DNA from: Propionibacteriaceae bacterium AM104-82
GTDB lineage: Bacteria; Actinomycetota; Actinomycetes; Propionibacteriales; Propionibacteriaceae
NCBI GenBank assembly: GCA_027658995.1
Contig: JAQDQK010000002.1
Coordinates: forward strand, 62,001-126,000
Reading direction: 5' to 3'
DNA length: 64,000 nucleotides
Shown in pieces: positions 51,871 through 60,768 of this stretch; position 1 is the stretch's first letter, and the number at the start of each line of letters is the position of its first letter. Position numbers and translations under genes: made by a program. The notes below the pieces were generated by a model. It saw only the letters and a list, made by a program, of their open reading frames with translations. It did no database searches and was not told where the DNA came from.

Positions 51871-52631
51871 GCACCCACGCCGTCGCCGACACCTCCGCCC
51901 TGCTGGGGCGGTCGCTGCGCCACATCACGCGCAGCATGGACACCATCATCACCACCACGGTGATGCCGATCGCGTTCCTGCTGCTGTTCGTCTACGTCTT
52001 CGGAGGCGCGATCGCCACCGGGTCGGGCACGAACTACGCGACCTATCTGCTGCCGGGCATCCTGCTGATCACGGTCGCCTCGGGCGTGGCCTACACCGCG
52101 TTCCGGCTGTTCCAGGACCTGCAGGGCGGGATCTTCGAGCGCTTCCAGTCGATGCCGATCGCCCGCTCGAGCGTGCTGTGGGCCCACGTGCTCACCTCGA
52201 TGGTGGCCAACCTCGCGTCGCTGCTGATCGTGACGATCGTCGCCTTCGCGATGGGATTCCGGCCGACCGCGGGACCGCTCGCCTGGCTGGGGATCCTCGG
52301 CATCCTTGCGCTGTTCACCCTGACGCTGACGTGGATCGCCGTGATCCCCGGGCTGACCGCCAAGACCGTCGACGGCGCCAGCGCGTTCTCCTACCCGCTG
52401 ATCTTCCTGCCGTTCATCAGTTCGGCGTTCGTGCCGACCGCGACGATGCCAGGCCCCGTCAGGTGGTTCGCCGAGCACCAGCCGGTGACCTCGATCGTCG
52501 ACAGCCTCCGCGCGCTGATGACGGGCCAGGGCGTCGGCCCCGACCTGTGGGTCGCGCTGGCGTGGCTGGTCGGCGCGCTGCTCGCCGCCTATGTCGCGGC
52601 GATGCTGATCTACCGGAGGCGGCTCAGCTGA
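51867..52631 (+). CDS. ABC-2 type transporter permease
   Basis: 254-residue ABC-2 permease with six predicted helices, 'YATYLLPGILLITVASGVAYTAFRLFQDL' (part: 'YLLPGILLITVASGVAYTAF') and 'MPIARSSVLWAHVL' typical of DrrB proteins. GAAGGAGG ribosome site. Its end overlaps the convergent DUF3048 gene by 8 bp. Confidence 0.93.
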   Translation: MSTHAVADTSALLGRSLRHITRSMDTIITTTVMPIAFLLLFVYVFGGAIATGSGTNYATYLLPGILLITVASGVAYTAFRLFQDLQGGIFERFQSMPIARSSVLWAHVLTSMVANLASLLIVTIVAFAMGFRPTAGPLAWLGILGILALFTLTLTWIAVIPGLTAKTVDGASAFSYPLIFLPFISSAFVPTATMPGPVRWFAEHQPVTSIVDSLRALMTGQGVGPDLWVALAWLVGALLAAYVAAMLIYRRRLS

Positions 52632-53724
52632 GCGTCACGTCGGCCGTGGGGCGCGGCAGTTCGATCCAGGTGCGGCCTGGCGCGACGAGCAGCGGTGCCC
52701 CTGCGTCGGTGGTGAACGAGAACGGCTCCTCGATGGCGCCCTTGCGCCAGGTGCCCGCGACCGAGGTTCCTCCGTGCAGGTACACGAACCCGCCCTCCGC
52801 GTCGATCAGTTCGATCACCGGATCGGGATCGCCCTTGCCCTTCCAGATCTTCCCGTACTCCCACTTCGCCTTGACGATCAGGACGCTGTCGGTGTCGACG
52901 CGGGTGCCGTCGGCGAGCACGTGCTCGCCCCAGGGCTGGCTGCGCAGGTAGCGACCAGAGGTCGCGTCGTAGTCGTAGGACATGTCGTACTTGTGCGCCG
53001 ACCCGTAGGGGATGACGACGCGCGTCGCCGCGGCTCCCCCGGCCGCCGACGAGGAGGCCGCGTCCTGGGCGAAGGTCAGGTAGGGGCCGGGCGCGCCCGC
53101 CTGCTTGGCGATCTCTGCCATCTTGGCGGGGTGGGCCTGGATCGCGCGGTCGTACTGCGCCTTGCCGCCGGCCGTGTAGAGCCGCGCCTTGTCGACGCTG
53201 TAGGCGCCCGTCTTCTTGAAGTCCAGGTAGGTCATCACCTCGAGGCGCTCGGAGTGCGCCTGGATGTAGTTGTTGACCCAGGAGGCCGCGCCGGTGTTGC
53301 CGAGCACGGGGAAGACGGGTGACAGCAGCGGCACGTCGGCCGGGCGCATGGAGCGGACCGGGCCGACGGCCTCGGCGAAGGTGCTGTGGAAGATGGGGCA
53401 CAGCCTGGTCGAGGAGTCGCCGTTGGGCTGGCAGATCACGATGACTGCCTCGTTGATCCCCAGTTGCGGCTGTTCGATCTTGAGGTTGGGCACCTTGACG
53501 GCGACCGCGGGCCGGGTGAGCACGGCCGGGTCGGTCACGGGAAGCCCCGTCAGCGGGGCCCGGAGCGCCGGGGTCGGTGAGGGTGAGGGCGAGGGCTTCG
53601 GTGCGACGCTCGGAGGTGCGCTCGACGGCGTCGGGCCAGGGGTGGGAGCCTGGGCGGGCCGCGAACAGCCGGCAACGCCGAACACCACGGATGAGAGCAG
53701 CAGGCTGCGCCTCGTCACCTTCAC
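52624..53724 (-). CDS. DUF3048 domain lipoprotein
   Basis: 366-residue secreted protein with lipobox 'GVAGC' (lipid Cys about residue 20), a Pro/Ser linker to about residue 55 and then a DUF3048 domain ('PLTGLPVTDPAVLTRPAVAVKV', part: 'TRPAVAVKVPNLKIEQPQLG', 'AVGPVRSMRPADVPLLSPV', 'GNTGAASWVNNYIQ'). Related to YerB-like lipoproteins; function unknown. GTG start. Confidence 0.88.
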   Translation of the reverse strand: MKVTRRSLLLSSVVFGVAGCSRPAQAPTPGPTPSSAPPSVAPKPSPSPSPTPALRAPLTGLPVTDPAVLTRPAVAVKVPNLKIEQPQLGINEAVIVICQPNGDSSTRLCPIFHSTFAEAVGPVRSMRPADVPLLSPVFPVLGNTGAASWVNNYIQAHSERLEVMTYLDFKKTGAYSVDKARLYTAGGKAQYDRAIQAHPAKMAEIAKQAGAPGPYLTFAQDAASSSAAGGAAATRVVIPYGSAHKYDMSYDYDATSGRYLRSQPWGEHVLADGTRVDTDSVLIVKAKWEYGKIWKGKGDPDPVIELIDAEGGFVYLHGGTSVAGTWRKGAIEEPFSFTTDAGAPLLVAPGRTWIELPRPTADVTLS

Positions 53725-53753
53725 GACAGCCCCGTTCCCGTCCGCATCATCGG

Positions 53754-54980
53754 CTAGTGCGCGACGCCGATGTCGTCGCGGTGGAAGCCGCCTTCGAGGT
53801 TGACCTTAGCGAGCAGCGCGTAGGCGTTGTCGCGGGCCTCGGTTACGTGGGCACCGCGGCCGACGACGCCGAGCACGCGCCCGCCCGCGGAGACGAGTTG
53901 GTCGCCGTCGAGGCGGGTGCCCGCCTGCAGCACGTACGCGTCGACCTCGTCCTCGGGCAGTTCGATGGGCGAGCCGGTGACGGGCGGGCCGGGGTAACCC
54001 TCGGCGGCCTCCACGATCACGACGGCGGCCCCCTCTCGCCATTCGAGCGGGTCGAGGTCGGCCAGGCGACCGCGCGCCGCCGCGTCGAGCACGCCCGCGA
54101 GCGGGGTCTTCAGCAGGGCAAGCACCGCCTGGGTCTCAGGGTCGCCGAAGCGGACGTTGAACTCGACGACCCGGAGGCCCTTCGAGGTGAGCGCGAGGCC
54201 CGCGTAGAGCAGCCCGATGAAAGGGGTGCCGCGGCGGCGCATCTCGGCGAGCGTCGGCGCGACCACCTCGGCCATGATCCGGTCACTGAGGTCGGCGTCT
54301 GCCCAGTCGAGCGGCGAGTAGGCGCCCATGCCGCCGGTGTTGGGGCCCTCGTCGCCGTTGCCGACCCGCTTGTAGTCCTGCGCGGGGAGGAGCGCGACGG
54401 CGCGCTCGCCGTCGCAGATGGCGAACAGGGAGACCTCGGGGCCGTCCAGGAAGTCCTCGATCACGACGCGGCCGCACGACTCGGCGTGCTCGACGGCGGC
54501 CTGCCTGTCGTCGGTGACGACGACGCCCTTGCCCGCCGCGAGCCCGTCGTTCTTGACCACATAGGGGGCGCCGAACTCGTCGAGCGCGGCCTCGACCTGG
54601 TCGAGGCTCTCGCAGACCCGCGCGGCGGCGGTCGGCACGCCCGCTGCGAGCATCACCTCCTTGGCGAACGCCTTGGAGCCCTCAAGTTCCGCGGCGGCGG
54701 CGCCGGGCCCGAAGGTGGCGAAGCCCGCCTCGCGCAGCGCGTCGGCGACCCCGGCGACCAGCGGCGCCTCCGGTCCGACGACCACCAGGTCGACGCCGAG
54801 CGATCCCGCCAGGTCGACCATCGCCGACGGCGAGGCAGGGTCGGCGGCGTGCAGCGTCGCGATGCCCGCGAGCCCGGGATTGCCGGGGGCGGCGTGGAGT
54901 TCGGTGACGGCCGGATCGACGGAGAGCGCCCGGCCGATCGCGTGCTCGCGACCGCCTGAGCCGAGGAGGAGGATCTTCAC
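53754..54980 (-). CDS. purD: Phosphoribosylamine-glycine ligase
   Basis: 408-residue GAR synthetase with ATP-grasp fold. 'KILLLGSGGREHAIG' at the N-terminus, 'KNDGLAAGKGVVV' (ATP-grasp lysines) and 'RFGDPETQAVLALLKTPL' at the C-terminus are diagnostic. GTG start with TAGGCT 7 nt upstream, so leaderless. Confidence 0.97.
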   Translation of the reverse strand: MKILLLGSGGREHAIGRALSVDPAVTELHAAPGNPGLAGIATLHAADPASPSAMVDLAGSLGVDLVVVGPEAPLVAGVADALREAGFATFGPGAAAAELEGSKAFAKEVMLAAGVPTAAARVCESLDQVEAALDEFGAPYVVKNDGLAAGKGVVVTDDRQAAVEHAESCGRVVIEDFLDGPEVSLFAICDGERAVALLPAQDYKRVGNGDEGPNTGGMGAYSPLDWADADLSDRIMAEVVAPTLAEMRRRGTPFIGLLYAGLALTSKGLRVVEFNVRFGDPETQAVLALLKTPLAGVLDAAARGRLADLDPLEWREGAAVVIVEAAEGYPGPPVTGSPIELPEDEVDAYVLQAGTRLDGDQLVSAGGRVLGVVGRGAHVTEARDNAYALLAKVNLEGGFHRDDIGVAH

Positions 54981-54987
54981 GGCCGTC

Positions 54988-54993
54988 AGCCTA
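54988..54993 (-). promoter_or_regulatory. -10 box (TAGGCT) of purD, leaderless
   Basis: TAGGCT on the minus strand ends 7 nt before the GTG at 54980. Confidence 0.5.
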
Positions 54994-56002
54994 GCGGCCG
55001 ACAGCCTGCTCGAGCTCCCCTGATCGCCCGGGTGAGCGGTACAGCCAGGGCATGGGCGCGCGCTTCGCGTCGAACAGCGCGCAGGAGAGCCAGATGAGCG
55101 CGACGACGAGGACGACGATCAGCCCGACGCTCACGGCCGGACCCACCGAAGGGAGGGCGTCAGCCAAAGCAGCAGCGCCAGTCGAGGGAGTGCACCAGGT
55201 AGATGGGAAGGGTGCGTTCGGCCAGGTTCCCACCCGGCGATCAGTCGCGACAGCCCGAGCAGCGCGGTGATCCCGAGCACGGTCAGCAGCGCGGTGATGG
55301 CCTGGACGTGCGGGGACCTGGTCGGCCCGTAGATGGCCAGCGCACCGGGCACGTAGGCGACCGCCGCGGCCGCGGCCAGCCACAGCGGCACGCGTGCCCA
55401 GCGCTCGACGAGCGGCCGGGCGAAGGCGCCCAGCAGGAAGAACACGGCGAAGTTCAGGAACCGCCTGGCGGTGACAGCGAGGTCGCGCCGGAGCGGTGAC
55501 TCGGTCAAGCGTACCTGGAACCAGACGACGTAGGCGACGCCGCCGAGTGCGAGCAGCGGCGGCCAGACCCGGTGTCCGGCCTTGGCGATGACGAAGAATG
55601 CCACCAACAAGGGCAGGTATCAGTAGGCGCCGCCCAGCGTCAGGCCCCAACTGAAGGCCCTGGGAACGGTGTCTCCCACCGCCCCCGGCGTGTAGGCCTA
55701 CGCGTACGGGACGGCGTAGAGCAAGGTCCACAGGACGAACACCCACGTGTGGTCGAGCACCCTGGAGCGCAGCACGCGCGCCAGGGGCGACGCAGCGCGT
55801 TGCCCGCGAAGATGCCGGACACGAGGAAGAACAGGGGCATCCGCACCGATAGCAGCCACCTGCTAAGCCGGACGCCCTCCTCGGCGCGGTTGGCGACCGA
55901 GGTGAGCAGCACCATCCCGGTGGTGGAGACGAGGTAGAGCACGACGAGCGTGAGGGCGGTGGCCTTGGCCACGTCCGCCCAGTGCAGTCTCTCATCGCTC
56001 AC
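54991..56002 (-). pseudogene. Acyltransferase 3 family protein, heavily disrupted
   Basis: Polytopic O-acyltransferase-like gene, about 335 codons if intact. It starts at GTG 56002 ('SDERLHWADVAKATALTLVV', then 'VRMPLFFLVSGIFAGNAL'). A frameshift at about 55783-55790 leads to 'VLRSRVLDHTWVFVLWTLLY'; in that frame are a TAG (55698-55700) and a TGA (55620-55622, probably a former Trp in 'AYxYLPLLVAFF'). A second shift at about 55215-55240 gives 'LAERTLPIYLVHSLDW', and a third near 55160-55175 gives the C-terminal helix and tail. The intact -10 (TAGGGT at 56010-56015) shows it was once a normal leaderless gene. Confidence 0.85.
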
Positions 56003-56009
56003 GGCGCGC

Positions 56010-56015
56010 ACCCTA
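56010..56015 (-). promoter_or_regulatory. -10 box (TAGGGT) of acyltransferase pseudogene
   Basis: TAGGGT on the minus strand ends 7 nt before the GTG at 56002. Confidence 0.4.
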
Positions 56016-56059
56016 GCCACCGGAGGCCAACCGGCGTCATCGGGCGGCGATGCAGATCG

Positions 56060-57505
56060 TCAGCGGTCCAGGTGCGTGACGGACGCAACCTCGAGATACC
56101 TCGCCAGCCGGGCGTCCGCACCGCCGCGCGGGGTGGCGACGACGCGCGAGGCAGGCTTGAGCTCCGACATCGCCTGAGTGAGGCTGACGCCCCTGGTCAC
56201 GGCCCACGCCTGCAGGGCGGCGCCCCGGGCGACGGCCTCAGGGGCATCCGCCACCGACACCTCCCGCCCGAGGGCATCGGCGAGGAACTGGTTGTAGGCC
56301 TCCGCGCGGGAACCGCCGCCGACCGACAACACAGCGCCGCCCACGTCGACGCCGAGCGCGGCCAGGCGATGCGCTCCGCCGACCAGTCCGAAGATGACGC
56401 CCTCGTAGGCCGCTCTGGCCAACGACTCCCGGCTGGTGTCGGTGCGCAGGTCCGCCAGCAACCCTGCGGCGCCCGGCCGGTTCGGGGTGCGCTCACCGTC
56501 TAGGAACGCGGCCAGGGTCGGGCCGTCCCCGGTGGCCGCAAGGGCAAGCCTGCTCAGTTCGGCGTGATCCACGCCGAGGATCCGCGCGAACGTGTCCGTG
56601 ACGCGCGCGGCGTTGAGGGTGCAGGCCAGCGGCAGGAAGCCGCCCTGCATGGCGGCCACCCCGTTGATCGTGCCCGACGGGTCCCGCACGGGGTCGGGAG
56701 TCGTGGCGAAGACCACCCCTGAGGTCCCGAGCGCGAACACGACCCCGCCGGACTGAAGGCCGAGCCCGACGGCCGAGGCGTGCTGGTCGCCTCCCCCTGC
56801 ACCGACCAGCACGCTGCCGCGCAGACCCAACTCGCGCATCGGCCCCGCGAGGACCTCGCCCACCGCATCGTCGGGCCCCTCGACGTCGGGCACCAACTCC
56901 ACCCATGGTCGATCGCCTGCGGCCGCAGACAGGAAGTCGGGTAGGTACCGGCCGGACGCGGCGTCGTAGTAGCCGGTGCCTGAGGCCTCGGAGCGGTCGG
57001 TGACATAGCGTCCCGTCAGACGGAACGTCAGGTAGTCATGCGGCAGCAGCATCATGGCCGTGCGCCCCAGGTTCTCGGGCTCGTGCGCAGCCAACCACGC
57101 CACCTTGCCGAGGGTGAACGCCGCCGTGGGCAGCGAACCGGTGCGGTCGATCAGCTCGCGCTGCCCGATCCGCGAGACAACGGCGGCGAGTTCGGCCGCG
57201 CTCGTGGTGTCGTTCCACAGCTTCGCGGGCCGGATCACCTGCCCCTCCCGGTCGAGCGGAACGAGTCCGTGGCACTGCCCCGCGACGGAGATGGCCTCCA
57301 CCACGCCGCCGGGCACCTGGGCGCGCGCGGAAGCGAACGCGGCCACGAAGGCGGCCCACCACGCCTCCGGATCCTGCTCGCTGACCGGCGGGGTCGTCTC
57401 GGGATGTGGCGCAGTCCCGGTGGCCAGCAGCGCGAAATCGTCGGCGCTGCGCAGTTCCACCTTGCAGGACTGGGTGGACGAATCGACGCCCGCGATTAAC
57501 CTCAT
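56060..57505 (-). CDS. FGGY-family carbohydrate kinase (xylulokinase-like)
   Basis: 481-residue sugar kinase. 'IAGVDSSTQSCKVELRS' (phosphate 1 motif), 'GQCHGLVPLD', 'KLWNDTTSA', 'VGAGGGDQHASAVGLG' (FGGY region) and 'LSVGGGSRAEAYNQFLADALG' (adenosine motif) are present. Close in pattern to xylulokinase, but L-xylulose, ribulose or another ketose is possible. Last gene of the SorC-controlled importer operon, preceded by GAGGAGAAC ribosome site. Confidence 0.9.
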   Translation of the reverse strand: MRLIAGVDSSTQSCKVELRSADDFALLATGTAPHPETTPPVSEQDPEAWWAAFVAAFASARAQVPGGVVEAISVAGQCHGLVPLDREGQVIRPAKLWNDTTSAAELAAVVSRIGQRELIDRTGSLPTAAFTLGKVAWLAAHEPENLGRTAMMLLPHDYLTFRLTGRYVTDRSEASGTGYYDAASGRYLPDFLSAAAGDRPWVELVPDVEGPDDAVGEVLAGPMRELGLRGSVLVGAGGGDQHASAVGLGLQSGGVVFALGTSGVVFATTPDPVRDPSGTINGVAAMQGGFLPLACTLNAARVTDTFARILGVDHAELSRLALAATGDGPTLAAFLDGERTPNRPGAAGLLADLRTDTSRESLARAAYEGVIFGLVGGAHRLAALGVDVGGAVLSVGGGSRAEAYNQFLADALGREVSVADAPEAVARGAALQAWAVTRGVSLTQAMSELKPASRVVATPRGGADARLARYLEVASVTHLDR

Positions 57506-57509
57506 AGGT

Positions 57510-58181
57510 TCAGTTCTCCTCGCCCCGCAGCGCAGCCAGGCTCAGCGGCTCGAGGGCCAGTCGGAGCACCGCGGTGGGAAGGGTCGTCTTGGCCCCCACC
57601 GCACCGCCGGGGTGCGTGTGGTGAACCTTCTCCCAGGCATAGCCGCGGGCGCTCATGAGCACGGTCGCCATAGCGTCCCCCCACGCCCCGTGCGCGAGAG
57701 TCGACCCCATGGCGATCATCCCGCCGAGATCAACGCCGGGCGTCCTCCCGGCGACGACGGTGAGGTCCGCCTTCCTCGTCATCGGGGTGTCGGGGGTGCA
57801 CGTCAACGCGATGACGCCCGCTCCGCGGTCCTTGGCCCGCTGGACGAGGTCGTTGATCTCGTCCGAACCGCCGCCCTTGGAGATGACCACCACGATGTCG
57901 CCCTTCGTGACGACGCCGAGCGTGCCGTGCAGCGCGTCCATGGGCGGGAGGTAGATCGCGGGGGTACCCGTCACCGCGAAGATGTGGGCCATCCGCCGCG
58001 CGACCGTTCCTGAGGTCCCCGAGCCGCTGACGAAGACCTTGCCCGTGCACCCGTACAGCAGCCGGGCTGCGGTGACGAAGCTCCCGTCGAGTTCATCGCC
58101 CACTGCCGAAACCCCCGACCCCTCCGTCGCGATGCGCTCGCGCGCCAGCGTCAGAACTGCCTGCTCGTCCATGGGAGTCAT
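57510..58181 (-). CDS. SIS-domain sugar-phosphate isomerase-like protein
   Basis: 223-residue SIS protein resembling arabinose-5-phosphate isomerase (KdsD/GutQ) without CBS domains, or 6-phospho-3-hexuloisomerase. 'VFVSGSGTSGTVARRMAHIFAV' (part: 'VFVSGSGTSGTVARRMAH'), 'DALHGTLGVVTKGDIVVVISKGG' (part: 'LGVVTKGDIVVVISKGG') and 'HTHPGGAVGAK' are visible. It should interconvert phosphorylated products of the neighbouring kinase. Start at 58181 with AAAGGAAC upstream. Confidence 0.85.
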   Translation of the reverse strand: MTPMDEQAVLTLARERIATEGSGVSAVGDELDGSFVTAARLLYGCTGKVFVSGSGTSGTVARRMAHIFAVTGTPAIYLPPMDALHGTLGVVTKGDIVVVISKGGGSDEINDLVQRAKDRGAGVIALTCTPDTPMTRKADLTVVAGRTPGVDLGGMIAMGSTLAHGAWGDAMATVLMSARGYAWEKVHHTHPGGAVGAKTTLPTAVLRLALEPLSLAALRGEEN

Positions 58182-58210
58182 CTCTTGTTCCTTTCGATGT
58201 GGTGGCCGGA

Positions 58211-59731
58211 TCACGCGTCCGACCACGCGGCCTTGCGGAGGTCTGCTTCGCTCAGGTCGCTCGCCGAGCGCACCTCACCCGTGCAGAAGCCGTCGTTGAA
58301 GATCGCCACGTCGTCGGCGACCGCCAGAATCTCTTCCTCTTCCGACGACACCACCACGACGGTCAGGCCCCGCTCCGCAGCCAGGGCCCGGAGCAGTTGA
58401 TGGATCTCCACCTTGACGCCGATGTCGACGCCCTTGGTCGGTTCGTCGAGCAGCAGTATCTGGGGTTCCTGGGCCAAGACACGCGCCAGGAGCACCTTCT
58501 GCTGGTTACCGCCGGACAGGCTCGACACCGGCGCGGCGCGATTACCCCGCACCCGCACCATGTCCATGTAGCGCGCGCCCTGCTTCGCCATCGCTGCCGG
58601 TTGCAGAAGGATGCGGGCCTTGGTGAAGCGGTCGACGATCGGGAGCACGATGTTGTCGACGCTGTCGCGCAGGGGGATGATGCCGTCGGTCTTGCGCTCC
58701 TCCGTGAGGTAGGCGAGCCCGGCGGCCTTGGCGGAGGAAGGGTTGCGGGGCCGGTATGGGCGGCCGAAGAGTTCGATCGTTCCGCCGTCCACGGGGTCAA
58801 GGCCCATCAGGGTGCGCAGCAGTTCGGTTCGCCCGGAGCCGATCAGCCCGTAGATCCCGAGTACCCGCCCCGCCCTGGCCTCCAGGGACACGTCCTCGAG
58901 GTCACGGTTCCTGAGGTTGCTGACCCTCAGGGTGACGGTGGCGTCCTCGGCGTTCTCCGTCCGCGGCGGCCGCTGTTCGGCCGGGGTCGGCTCATCGGCT
59001 GGCTCGCCTGTGATGGCCTCGATCACGGCGGACTCTGGCACGTCGGCGACGGGCCGGTCGATCCGCACCTCACCGTCGACGAGGGCCACGATCCGGTCTG
59101 CCACCGCGTACAGCTCGCTGAGCTTGTGGTCGATGAGCAGGATGCCGATGCCGCGCTCCTTCGAGAGCTCACGGACCAGGGCGAGGAAGCCCTCCACCTG
59201 GGCGCTCTCCAGGCTGGTGGTCGGCTCGTCCAGGAGGAGGAACTTGCACTCGCGGTGGGTGGCTACGGCGATCTCGAGCAACTGCCGCGTGGCGACCGGG
59301 TAGTCGCCGAGACGACGCGTGACGTCGACGGCCAGGTCGAACTCGGCGACGAGCGCCTCGGCCTGCCGACGCATCGCCCGGGAGTCGAGCACGCCCCTTC
59401 TGGTCTGCTCCTCGCCGAGGAAGATGTTCTCGGTCACCGTCAGGTTCGGGAGCAGCGCCAGTTCCTGGTACACCGTCGACACGCCCAGGCGAATTGCTTC
59501 CTGAGGGCTGGAGAACTGGCGCTTCTCCCCGTCGAACCACATCGCTCCCGAGTCCGGCTGCACCGCGCCGCTCAGGCACTTGAGCAGCGTGGACTTCCCG
59601 GCCCCGTTGTGGCCGACCAACCCGACCACCTCGCCGGCCCGCAGGGAGATGGACACGCCCTTGAGAACGGGCGTCCCGGAGTACGCCTTCTCGATGCCCT
59701 CGGCTCGCCATTCGACTCTGGGTTCGGACAT
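58211..59731 (-). CDS. Sugar ABC transporter ATP-binding protein (RbsA/XylG type)
   Basis: 506-residue double ATPase: N-terminal Walker A 'GHNGAGKSTLLKCL' and Walker B 'FLLLDEPTTSLES'; C-terminal degenerate P-loop 'GLIGSGRTELLRTLM', signature 'LSGGNQQKVLLARVL' and 'ILLLDEPTKGVDIG'. Start at 59731 because AAGGAG lies 7 nt upstream; five codons more upstream are also open. Fourth member of the importer operon. Confidence 0.93.
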   Translation of the reverse strand: MSEPRVEWRAEGIEKAYSGTPVLKGVSISLRAGEVVGLVGHNGAGKSTLLKCLSGAVQPDSGAMWFDGEKRQFSSPQEAIRLGVSTVYQELALLPNLTVTENIFLGEEQTRRGVLDSRAMRRQAEALVAEFDLAVDVTRRLGDYPVATRQLLEIAVATHRECKFLLLDEPTTSLESAQVEGFLALVRELSKERGIGILLIDHKLSELYAVADRIVALVDGEVRIDRPVADVPESAVIEAITGEPADEPTPAEQRPPRTENAEDATVTLRVSNLRNRDLEDVSLEARAGRVLGIYGLIGSGRTELLRTLMGLDPVDGGTIELFGRPYRPRNPSSAKAAGLAYLTEERKTDGIIPLRDSVDNIVLPIVDRFTKARILLQPAAMAKQGARYMDMVRVRGNRAAPVSSLSGGNQQKVLLARVLAQEPQILLLDEPTKGVDIGVKVEIHQLLRALAAERGLTVVVVSSEEEEILAVADDVAIFNDGFCTGEVRSASDLSEADLRKAAWSDA

Positions 59732-59748
59732 GTCCATCTCCTTCACGG

Positions 59749-60768
59749 TCAGCCGAGCTCGTTGTCGGCCGGGGTCTCACCCTTGACGAAGAGCTTCAGC
59801 GGCTGGAGCACCTCGGTCTCGACCTTCTCGCCGCCTAGCCACTTCTTGATCTCGCCGATCACGAGCTGCCCGTACTTCTCGGGCTCCTGGGCGACGCAGG
59901 CCGGGTAGACGTCGGTGGTCGTCTCACCCTCTGCGCAGAAGCCGTACACCTTGACGTCCTTGCCGGACCCGGAGACGGCCTGGATCGCGCCGTAGGCGGC
60001 CGGACCGGTCGACGCGAAGATGACGTTGATGTCCGGGTTGCCCTGCATCATCTCCTGCGTGACCTTCAGGCTGTCATCCGGCTTGACGTTGCCGTCGACG
60101 GTGGCCACCACCTCAGCGTTGGGGTTGGCCGCGATCGCATCCCTGAATCCCTGATCGCGCAGAACGACGGGCACCTCGTCGGGTTCGGAGACGAACCCGA
60201 CCTTCAGGTCGGCGTCCGCGCCCATGTCCTTGAGCACCTGCTCCGCCGACTGCCTACCTCCCGCGGTGTTGTCCGCTCCGAGGTACTGGACGATCTTCGC
60301 GCCCTGGGACGTCATGGCCTCCGGGTCGACGGTGACGTTGACCGTGAACACGGGGATCCCCGCGTCGTTGGCGGCCTTCACGATCGCGGCCGCCGGCGCC
60401 GACTTCACGGCGTTGAGCGCGATGGCGCACGGCTTCTTCTGGATCATGGCCGTGACCTGCGCCAGCTGGGCGGCGTCGTCGTTGTCGGCCACCTGCACCT
60501 CGACGGTGTACCCGGCCTCCTTGCCCGCGTCCTCGAAGCCCTTCTTCATGTAGACGTAGTAGGGGTTGGTGAGGTTGGGAAGGGACACGGCCACGTACGG
60601 GCTGTCCGCGTCGCAGGCATCGGGCCGGGGGATGTCGGTCTGATAGATGCTGCCGGCGTCGGATCCGGCCGATCCCGAGGACTGCGGGGTGGTCGGCGTC
60701 ACTCCGGTGCTGCAGGCGGAGAGGGCGAGCGCAGCGAGTGCGACGCCGGTGAACAGTGGCTTCTTCAT
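59749..60768 (-). CDS. Sugar ABC transporter substrate-binding lipoprotein
   Basis: 339-residue Peripla_BP_4 lipoprotein, lipobox 'LSAC' (Cys about residue 19). The mature part has 'VAVSLPNLTNPYYVYMKKGFEDAGKEAGY' (part: 'SLPNLTNPYYVYMKKGFEDA'), 'AAAIVKAANDAGIPVFTVNV' and 'FASTGPAAYGAIQAV', ribose/galactose-type. Ligand unknown. The ATG overlaps the permease stop by 4 nt, so the permease gene comes first in this operon, unlike the first importer. Confidence 0.92.
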   Translation of the reverse strand: MKKPLFTGVALAALALSACSTGVTPTTPQSSGSAGSDAGSIYQTDIPRPDACDADSPYVAVSLPNLTNPYYVYMKKGFEDAGKEAGYTVEVQVADNDDAAQLAQVTAMIQKKPCAIALNAVKSAPAAAIVKAANDAGIPVFTVNVTVDPEAMTSQGAKIVQYLGADNTAGGRQSAEQVLKDMGADADLKVGFVSEPDEVPVVLRDQGFRDAIAANPNAEVVATVDGNVKPDDSLKVTQEMMQGNPDINVIFASTGPAAYGAIQAVSGSGKDVKVYGFCAEGETTTDVYPACVAQEPEKYGQLVIGEIKKWLGGEKVETEVLQPLKLFVKGETPADNELG

